A stretch of DNA of 64,000 bases, from contig NZ_QFYQ01000001.1 in assembly GCF_003254475.1 (NCBI RefSeq), positions 1-64,000 of the forward strand, in the 5' to 3' direction. Below are positions 58,301 to 64,000 of the stretch, piece by piece. Both the position numbers and the translations under genes were made by a program. The notes beneath the pieces were generated by a model. It searched no databases. It had not been told where the DNA came from and saw only the letters and a list, made by a program, of their open reading frames with translations. This DNA is from Phenylobacterium soli. Lineage in GTDB: Bacteria; Pseudomonadota; Alphaproteobacteria; Caulobacterales; Caulobacteraceae. Each line of letters starts with the position of its first letter. Position 1 is the first letter of the stretch.

Positions 58301-58924
58301 ATGTCCCAAGTCGCTTATCTCCCGGTCGGCAAGCGTGAGCAGACCAAGGTCCAGAACCGTCAGGCGATCCTGGATGCGGCCCGCGAGGTCTTTGGAGAAC
58401 TCGGCTACGAGACCGCGACGGTGCGCGACATCATCCGGCGCACCGGCCTCGCGGCAGGCACCTTCTACAATTACTACCGCTCCAAGGAGGAGGTGTTCGC
58501 CGCCCTGGCCGACGAGGGCGCGCGCCGCTTCGCCCCGCAACTGAAGGCGATCCGCGCCCAGTCGCCGGACTTCGAGGTCTTCGTGCGCAAGGCCATAGAG
58601 GCCTACTTCGAATTCCTCGCGGACGAGCACCGCAACTGGGCGGCCCGCCGGCCGCCGGACGAGCCGCACCTGCACATCCAGGGCGAGACCCCGGAGATGG
58701 CGGCGGTGTTCAACGAGGTCCGGGCGGCCATGGAGCAGGCCATCTCCGGACGGGACAGCCTGGCGGCCGATCCCGACTACATGGCCGCGGCGGCGATCGC
58801 GGTGGCCCGCGACATCGGCGACAAGATGCTCGAGCGCCGGCCCATCGACACGCGCGCGGCGGCCAAGTTCGCCGCCGCCATGATCCTCAACGGCCTCAAG
58901 GGCCTTCCGAAGGCGGGCGACTGA
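58301..58924 (+). CDS. TetR-family transcriptional regulator
   Basis: 207 aa. The N-terminal HTH (NRQAILDAAREVFGELGYET, ATVRDIIRRTGLAAGTFYNY, YRSKEEVFAALAD) is classic. The C-terminal ligand-binding half is family-specific and unassigned. First gene of a tightly packed run: its stop shares one base with the esterase start (TGATG). It probably represses this operon and perhaps the SDR gene. Confidence 0.93.
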   Translation: MSQVAYLPVGKREQTKVQNRQAILDAAREVFGELGYETATVRDIIRRTGLAAGTFYNYYRSKEEVFAALADEGARRFAPQLKAIRAQSPDFEVFVRKAIEAYFEFLADEHRNWAARRPPDEPHLHIQGETPEMAAVFNEVRAAMEQAISGRDSLAADPDYMAAAAIAVARDIGDKMLERRPIDTRAAAKFAAAMILNGLKGLPKAGD

Positions 58925-59970
58925 TGGCCAGCGTGGCGACGCAACGTTTCATCGCCCATAAGCTGCTCAGCCTGCCGTCGCCGATCCTTCGGCTGATGTC
59001 CGGCGGCGGAGTGGTCTATCAGGGCGGCCGCACCCTCGATCCCCGTATCCAGTTCCTGGCCGCGCAGGGCCGCAACGCGCCACCCATGCAGACCCTGTCG
59101 CCGGAAGCCGCCCGTCAGGCCAACGATGCGGGGGTCGCCCTGGTCACCGGCGCGCCTGAACCCGGCGTACGCATCGAGAACCTCACCGTCGACGGGCCTG
59201 GAGGCGCCATTCCGGCGCGGGCCTATCGCCCCGAGGTACAGGATCCGGCCGCCCCGCTGATGGTCTACGCCCACATGGGCGGCGGCGTGATCGGCAGTCT
59301 CGAGACCAGCCACGTCTTCTGCTCGATCATCGCCAAATGCGCGCGGGCCCCGATTCTGTCGGTGGATTATCGGCTGGCTCCCGAGCACCGGTTCCCGGCG
59401 GGGCTCGAGGACGTGCTGGCCGCCTACCGCTGGGCGCGCGAGAACACCGAGCGCTTCGGCGCGCCCAAAGGGCTGGTGGCGATCGGCGGCGACTCCATGG
59501 GCGGCGGCTTCGCGGCGGCGGTCTGCCAGGCGCTGAAGAAGGCGGGCGAGCCACAGCCCGCGCTCCAGCTCCTCGTCTATCCGTGGGTGGACGTGGCCTG
59601 TGAAAGCGCCTCGATGACCATCTATGGCGACGCCTACCCCCTGAACCGCCCCCTGCTGGATTGGTTCGCCGGACACCTGATGGGTCCCGAGGACAACCCC
59701 GCCGACCCGCGACTGTCGCCGCTGGCCGAGAAGAACCTCAAGGGCCTCGCGCCGGCCATCGTCGTCACCGCCGGCTTCGATCCCCTGGTCGACCAGGGGG
59801 AGGCCTACGCCCGCAAGCTCAAGGAGGCGGGCGTGCCGATGGTCTATCGCTGCTACGACAGCCTTTCCCATGGATTCACCGCTTTCACCGGCGCCGTGCC
59901 CTGCGCCGACACCGCCTGCCGCGAGATCGCCGGGCTGGTGCGCGAGGGCTTCGAAGGCCGGATCGCCTGA
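58924..59970 (+). CDS. HSL-type alpha/beta hydrolase (esterase)
   Basis: 348 aa. The oxyanion-hole motif reads VYAHMGGGVIGS, a variant of HGGG. SVDYRLAPEHRFPAGLEDVL, the nucleophile in GGDSMGGGFAAAV, the Asp in GFDPLVDQGEAYA and His in SLSHGFTAF complete the triad. Hormone-sensitive-lipase family; short acyl or carboxyl esters are likely substrates. One-base overlaps with both neighbours. Confidence 0.92.
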   Translation: MASVATQRFIAHKLLSLPSPILRLMSGGGVVYQGGRTLDPRIQFLAAQGRNAPPMQTLSPEAARQANDAGVALVTGAPEPGVRIENLTVDGPGGAIPARAYRPEVQDPAAPLMVYAHMGGGVIGSLETSHVFCSIIAKCARAPILSVDYRLAPEHRFPAGLEDVLAAYRWARENTERFGAPKGLVAIGGDSMGGGFAAAVCQALKKAGEPQPALQLLVYPWVDVACESASMTIYGDAYPLNRPLLDWFAGHLMGPEDNPADPRLSPLAEKNLKGLAPAIVVTAGFDPLVDQGEAYARKLKEAGVPMVYRCYDSLSHGFTAFTGAVPCADTACREIAGLVREGFEGRIA

Positions 59971-60950
59971 TGCGCGCACTTGTCGTCGAAGAACTCGCCC
60001 CCGAATACGCCGGCTGCCGGCTGAAGGACATTCCCGTGCCCGAGCCCGGGCCAGGCGAGGTGCGGATCAAGGTCCACGCCGCGGCGGTGAACTTCCCGGA
60101 CCTTATGCAGACCCGTGGCGAGCACCAGCACAAGCCGCCGGTGCCGTTCACGCCCGGCATGGAGCTGGCCGGCGAGGTCGACGCCCTGGGCGCGGGCGTC
60201 ACCCAGTTCAAGGTCGGCGATCCGGTGGCCGGCGGCGGCCGCGGCGGCATGGCGGAGTACGCGGTGCTGCCGGCGGCGGGGCTGCGCCGAAAGCCTGACG
60301 GGCTCTCCTTCTCCCAGGCGGCGGGCTATCCGGTGGCCTACCTGACCGCCTATGTGGCCCTGGTCCGATGCGCCCAGGTGCAGGCCGGCGAATGGGTTCT
60401 GGTGCACGGCGCGGCCGGCGGCGTAGGCCTGGCCGCCGTCGACCTCGCCAAGGTGCTCGGCGCCAAGGTCATCGCCGCCTCCGCCTCGGACGAGAAGCTG
60501 GCGATCCTTCAGAAGGAGTACGCCCCCGACGCTATCGTCAACGTCACCGGCGGCTTCCGCGAGCGGGTGAAGGAGATCACCGGCGGCCGCGGGGCCGACG
60601 TGATCTACGATCCGGTGGGCGGCGATGTGTTCGACGAGAGCATCCGCTGCATCGCATTCGGCGGACGCATCCTGTCGATCGGTTTCACCTCGGGACGGCT
60701 GCCGGTGCTGCCGGTCAACATCGCCCTCATCAAGGGCTTCTCGGTGATGGGCGTGCGGGCCGGCGAGTACGGTCGCCAGTTCCCCGAGAAGGGCCGCGAG
60801 AACAACGAGGCGATCTGGAAGCTCGCCGAAGAGGGCAAGGTCCGCCCGCGGGTGGACAAGGAGTATCCGCTGTCCGAATGGCGCGCCGCCTTCGACTCCC
60901 TCGCCGACCGCAAGGTCGTGGGCAAGACCATCGTCAGGCCGGACCTCTAG
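59970..60950 (+). CDS. NADPH:quinone oxidoreductase-type zinc-free alcohol dehydrogenase homologue
   Basis: 326 aa. MDR superfamily: GEVRIKVHAAAVNFPDLMQT, GMELAGEVDALGAGV, and the nucleotide loop WVLVHGAAGGVGLAAVDLAK. No Zn ligands, so it is of the quinone reductase/QorA or acryloyl-CoA reductase type. SIGFTSGRLPVLPVNIALIK is typical of the close relatives next to acyl-CoA genes. It overlaps the esterase by one base and ends 1 nt before map. Confidence 0.92.
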   Translation: MRALVVEELAPEYAGCRLKDIPVPEPGPGEVRIKVHAAAVNFPDLMQTRGEHQHKPPVPFTPGMELAGEVDALGAGVTQFKVGDPVAGGGRGGMAEYAVLPAAGLRRKPDGLSFSQAAGYPVAYLTAYVALVRCAQVQAGEWVLVHGAAGGVGLAAVDLAKVLGAKVIAASASDEKLAILQKEYAPDAIVNVTGGFRERVKEITGGRGADVIYDPVGGDVFDESIRCIAFGGRILSIGFTSGRLPVLPVNIALIKGFSVMGVRAGEYGRQFPEKGRENNEAIWKLAEEGKVRPRVDKEYPLSEWRAAFDSLADRKVVGKTIVRPDL

Positions 60951-60951
60951 A

Positions 60952-61701
60952 ATGACCGTCGGACACGAGGACGAGCTCGAGAAGCTCAAGGAAGCCGGCC
61001 GCATCGTTGCGCGGACCCTGACCGCCATGGGCCAGGCCCTGGAGCCCGGGATCACCACCGCCGAGCTCGACCGGATCGGCCGCGATCTGCTCGACAAGGA
61101 GGGCGCGCGATCGGCGCCGGAGCTCACCTACAACTTCCCGGGCGCGACCTGCATCTCGATCGGCCCCGACGTGGCCCACGGGATCCCGGGCGATCGCCGC
61201 GTGGAAGCCGGCGATCTGGTGAACATCGACGTCTCGGCCGAGGTGGACGGCTTCTTCGCCGACACGGGCGCGAGCTTCGCCGTTCCGCCGACCGCGGCGC
61301 GCATCGAACGCCTGTGCCGCGACGGGCGCCGGGCCATGTGGGCGGGCATCCGGTCGGTGAAGACCGGCGGCCGGCTGAACGAGGTCGGCCGCTCCATCGA
61401 GGCCTTCGCCCGGAAGAACGGCTACAGCCTGATCCGCAACCTGGCGAGCCACGGCGTGGGCCGGAGCCTGCACGAGGATCCCACCGAGATCGCCACCTGG
61501 CACGACCCCAGCGACCGGCGGGTGATCCAGGAGGGCCTGGTTTTCACCATCGAGCCCTTCCTGTCCCTGGGGGGCGACTGGGTGGAGGAGACCGGCGACG
61601 GCTGGACCCTGCGCCCGCTCGGCCGCGAGCCGACTGTCCAGTACGAGCACACCCTCGTCGCCACCCGGCGCGGGCCGGTCGTGGTGACCCTCGCGGACTG
61701 A
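60952..61701 (+). CDS. map: Methionine aminopeptidase, type I
   Basis: 249 aa. Removes the initiator Met from new proteins. The five metal ligands are intact: VNIDVSAEVDGFFADTGASF (two Asp), LASHGVGRSLHEDP (His), FTIEPFLSL (Glu) and VQYEHTLVAT (Glu). It lies inside an accessory operon (TetR, esterase, quinone reductase before it, a glycosyltransferase after it), so it may be a second copy beside a housekeeping map elsewhere. Confidence 0.94.
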   Translation: MTVGHEDELEKLKEAGRIVARTLTAMGQALEPGITTAELDRIGRDLLDKEGARSAPELTYNFPGATCISIGPDVAHGIPGDRRVEAGDLVNIDVSAEVDGFFADTGASFAVPPTAARIERLCRDGRRAMWAGIRSVKTGGRLNEVGRSIEAFARKNGYSLIRNLASHGVGRSLHEDPTEIATWHDPSDRRVIQEGLVFTIEPFLSLGGDWVEETGDGWTLRPLGREPTVQYEHTLVATRRGPVVVTLAD

Positions 61702-61704
61702 TCC

Positions 61705-63537
61705 ATGATCGACCTGAAGGCCCTGGAGCGGGCCGCCTATGGGCGCGGCGCCGATCGGGTCGACCTGGTCCTCGGCGCCCTCGCGGCGCTCGAGCGCGTC
61801 CAGCCGGTCGGCGGCGCCGAGACCGAAGCCGCCGCCTACACGCGCCTCGCCGCCGCGATCGCCGCTGTGCTCGGCGATCCGGACCTGTCGCTCAGCGAGG
61901 CCGAGGCCCAGTCGCTGGTCATCAACCGGGCCATCATGGGCAGCCTGTTCGCGGCCAGCGGCTTCGGCAGCACGGCCTTCGCCCTCGAGGCGATGACGCC
62001 TGCCGGCGCGCGCCTGCCTGGCCTGCCGGTCGGGCTGCGCCGCCGCATCGAGGCCCTGCAGGGCCTGGACACGGCCAACGCGCTCTCGGCCGCCGACGTC
62101 CTCGACCTGCCGGCGGACGAAGCCCTGCTCGTCACGGCGAGCCTGCTGTCGACCTCGCCCGTGCTGACCCCGCTCGGCGCCGCGCGTCGCGAGGCCCTGC
62201 TGGCCGCAGCCGAGCGGCTGGCGGGCGCACGGCTGGCGCCGCGGATGACCCTGGTCGCCGTGCTCGCCTCGGCCTGGATGATCTGCAGCTATGCCTCTGG
62301 ACCGGGCAAGCACCGGATCAAGGCGGTCTTCAACCAGGTGCTGCGCCGGCTCAACGCGGAGATCGGCTTCGCCCTTCCGGAGCCGGCGAGCCCGCGGCCC
62401 CGGCCGGAGCGCCCGACGATGGTGGTGGTGGCCGAGGTGATACGCTCCGGCCACGTCCAGTACCGCTACTTCGGCCAATACCTGCGCCAGCTGCGCACCC
62501 GCTTCCGCCTGGTCCTCGCAGCGCCGCAAGGCGAAATCGACGAGCATGTGCGGCCGCTCTTCGACGAGACCTTCGGCTTCGATCCCTACGGCCCGCCGAG
62601 CTTCCTCGGCGACGTGGCAGGCTTCGTCGCCGCCCAGGCGCCCGACATCGTCTTCTGGCCCAGCGTCGGCATGGCCCGCTGGGGCCCGCTACTCGCCAAT
62701 CTGCGCCTGGCCCCCATCCAGATGACGGCCCTCGGCCACTCGGCCTCCACCTTCATTCCGGAGATGGACTATTACCTGACCGAGGAAGGCTACGTCTCCG
62801 ACCCGGCGCTCTTCTCGGAGAAGGTGCTGGCCCTGCCCGACGCCAGCCTGCGCTTCGAACGGCATCCGCGCTTCGCCCCGCCGGCGCCGGAGATCCGCGA
62901 GCGGCCCGAGCCGCTGCGGGTCGCGATCCCCAGCAACCTTCTGAAGCTCAATCCGGGTTACCTCGCGGTCTTGCGGCGGATCCTGGACGAGGCCGGCCGC
63001 GCCATCGAACTGCACGTCTTCCCGAACGCCGGCGGCGTGCGGCTGGCGGCGCTGAAGGCGGCGAGCCCCTTCCTCGGCAAGGCGGTGATCCACGGCCGGA
63101 CCTCCGCGCAGGACTACGCCGAGGCGCTGAACCGCTGCGACCTGGTCCTCAGCCCTTTCCCGTTCGGCGGGCTGCACAGCGTCGTGGACGCCCTGCGCCA
63201 GGGGCTGCCGGTCGTGGCCCTGGAGGGCGCCGAGCCCCACAGCCGCACGGATTCGATGATCCTGCGCCGCGTGGGTATGCCGGAGGCCCTCATCGCCCAG
63301 GACGAGGCGGGATATGTCGCCGCGGCCCTGAGGCTGATCCGCGACGACGCCTGGCGAGTCGAGCTCGGTCGGCGGGCTGTGGCCCTCGATATCGACAGCC
63401 TGCTGTTCGGAGACGGCTCGACGCCCTTGGGATCGGAGGTCGTCGACGCGGTCTGGCAGGCCTTCCGCCATCATGAGGCGATCATGGCCGACCCCCGCCG
63501 GCTCTGGCCGCTGACGGCTCTGCGCAATCTTGGCTAG
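61705..63537 (+). CDS. HMW1C-like (GT41) cytoplasmic glycosyltransferase
   Basis: 610 aa. The N-terminal ~220 residues are all-helical. The GT-B half matches HMW1C/NGT enzymes, which glucosylate Asn in N-x-S/T sequons of adhesins: TMVVVAEVIRSGHVQYRYFG, IVFWPSVGMARWGPLLANLR, LAPIQMTALGHSAST (His345), IPSNLLKLNPGYLAVLRRIL (Lys414, at the nucleotide-binding lysine) and LSPFPFGGLHSVVDALRQGL. It starts 3 nt after map. No adhesin gene is in the window, so the acceptor is unknown. HMW1C itself has the same helical plus GT-B layout. Confidence 0.85.
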   Translation: MIDLKALERAAYGRGADRVDLVLGALAALERVQPVGGAETEAAAYTRLAAAIAAVLGDPDLSLSEAEAQSLVINRAIMGSLFAASGFGSTAFALEAMTPAGARLPGLPVGLRRRIEALQGLDTANALSAADVLDLPADEALLVTASLLSTSPVLTPLGAARREALLAAAERLAGARLAPRMTLVAVLASAWMICSYASGPGKHRIKAVFNQVLRRLNAEIGFALPEPASPRPRPERPTMVVVAEVIRSGHVQYRYFGQYLRQLRTRFRLVLAAPQGEIDEHVRPLFDETFGFDPYGPPSFLGDVAGFVAAQAPDIVFWPSVGMARWGPLLANLRLAPIQMTALGHSASTFIPEMDYYLTEEGYVSDPALFSEKVLALPDASLRFERHPRFAPPAPEIRERPEPLRVAIPSNLLKLNPGYLAVLRRILDEAGRAIELHVFPNAGGVRLAALKAASPFLGKAVIHGRTSAQDYAEALNRCDLVLSPFPFGGLHSVVDALRQGLPVVALEGAEPHSRTDSMILRRVGMPEALIAQDEAGYVAAALRLIRDDAWRVELGRRAVALDIDSLLFGDGSTPLGSEVVDAVWQAFRHHEAIMADPRRLWPLTALRNLG

Positions 63538-63544
63538 GCGCGAG

Positions 63545-63573
63545 TTGACAGGGCCCCACCATTCCACTATCCA
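63545..63573 (+). promoter_or_regulatory. rpmH promoter
   Basis: TTGACA (63545-63550), 17-nt spacer, TATCCA (63568-63573). A consensus -35 and ideal spacing 34 nt before the rpmH start, in the only gap between the glycosyltransferase operon and rpmH. The strongest promoter-like sequence in the window. Confidence 0.6.
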
Positions 63574-63606
63574 CCGCCGCTCGATTTTCGACCCCGGAGC
63601 CCTCTC

Positions 63607-63741
63607 GTGAAGCGGACCTATCAGCCGTCCCGACTCGTGCGTAAGCGCCGTCACGGCTTCCGCCTGCGCATGTCCACCAAGAATGGACAGAAGGTGCTCG
63701 CCCGTCGTCGCGCCAAGGGCCGCAAGCGCCTGAGCGCCTAA
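63607..63741 (+). CDS. rpmH: Ribosomal protein L34
   Basis: 44 aa, GTG start. [20 protein letters not shown] then [20 protein letters not shown] is the near-invariant L34 sequence. Part of the 50S subunit. First gene of the rpmH-rnpA pair, 25 nt upstream of rnpA. Confidence 0.99.
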   Translation: MKRTYQPSRLVRKRRHGFRLRMSTKNGQKVLARRRAKGRKRLSA

Positions 63742-63766
63742 CGACGCGTTGCTATAGGCTGTCGGC

Positions 63767-64000
63767 ATGGCCGACGCCGCCTTCGCCATCGAACGTCTGA
63801 AGAAGCGCGCCGACTTCCTGGCCTGCGCGCAAGCCCCCTCGTGCGCGAAGGGGGCCGTCGTCGTTCAGGCTCGCCCCCGTGACGAGCAGCCCCTGGTCCG
63901 CGCGGGTTTCACCGCCACCCGCCGCATCGGGGGCGCCGTCGTCCGCAACCGCGCCAAGCGGCGGATGCGCGAGGCCGCCCGCCTGCTCCTGCCCGAACTG
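63767..64000 (+). CDS. rnpA: Ribonuclease P protein component (truncated by window edge)
   Basis: 78 codons seen; the gene runs off the right end. Binds RNase P RNA for tRNA 5' maturation. IERLKKRADFLACAQ at the start and the RNR motif region GGAVVRNRAKRRMREAARLL are diagnostic. yidC would be expected further right; yidD, often next to rnpA, is upstream of thrS here. Confidence 0.97.
   Translation, partial: MADAAFAIERLKKRADFLACAQAPSCAKGAVVVQARPRDEQPLVRAGFTATRRIGGAVVRNRAKRRMREAARLLLPEL

Noticed and set aside
62689..63789. 366-aa minus-strand frame
   Set aside because: It covers the HMW1C-like gene and rpmH in antisense; composition is His/Arg/Gly-rich shadow.

Overview
The window is a gene-dense (by eye near 70% GC) chromosomal segment from an alphaproteobacterium, most likely a Caulobacterales member related to Caulobacter or Phenylobacterium. 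The evidence is protein style and gene content: a single RpoH-type sigma factor next to rluD, a phaA-phaB/phaR block, the folE-hisI / NifU-like / yidD-thrS neighbourhood typical of alphaproteobacteria, TPR-glycosyltransferase fusions of the kind found in Caulobacter, and rpmH-rnpA at the right edge. I see no prophage, transposase, integrase, CRISPR array or rRNA. Almost everything is core or conserved-accessory metabolism.

Layout. 1-420: a less GC-rich edge and a tRNA-Arg(ACG). 0.47-5.6 kb: two head-to-head TPR/GT9-like paralogues, a P1-family peptidase and a lipoprotein gamma-glutamyltransferase. 5.6-7.3 kb: a split Aer-like receptor (PAS protein plus soluble MCP). 7.5-10.9 kb: sixA-like, DUF952, pyrD and a sensor kinase. 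11-17.2 kb: metX-metW, an M23 peptidase, a GFA protein, PII, a methyltransferase and gloB. 17.3-20.9 kb: phaB and phaA against phaR, plus small proteins. 21-26.6 kb: glycosyltransferases, an HMG-CoA-lyase-type enzyme and a methyltransferase. 26.6-33.9 kb: thrS, yidD, an Fe-S scaffold, an FMN reductase, cysS, folE, hisI and a LysE exporter. 33.9-41.6 kb: phoD, an encapsulin-type ferritin without encapsulin, rluD, rpoH, a degenerate receiver protein, purA and pagL. 41.7-49.8 kb: a VOC protein, a dehydratase, a GST and an RND efflux tripartite set. 50-57.2 kb: an M28 peptidase, DUF72, a methyltransferase/GT2 pair, a phosphatase and a SPINDLY-type TPR-OGT. 57.3-63.5 kb: an SDR, then a tight TetR-esterase-quinone reductase-map-HMW1C-like operon. 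63.6-64 kb: rpmH and truncated rnpA.

Genes are packed very tightly. Co-directional neighbours often overlap by 1-4 nt (ATGA, GTGA, TTGA, TGATG). Ten of twelve convergent pairs share a 4-nt stop overlap (CTAG, CTAA or TTAG), which leaves no room for an intrinsic terminator between them.

The most interesting points are: an EncFtn-like ferritin with intact metal ligands but no cargo-loading tail and no shell gene; a GT41/HMW1C-like cytoplasmic glycosyltransferase translationally packed behind methionine aminopeptidase; the divergent TPR-GT9 pair, which together with the SPINDLY enzyme makes four candidate protein-glycosylating enzymes in 64 kb; a receiver-domain protein with Glu in place of the phospho-acceptor Asp; a near-perfect PhaR operator in front of phaR; and a hairpin that overlaps the purA ribosome-binding site. 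No function has been tested; assignments rest on motif recognition and context.
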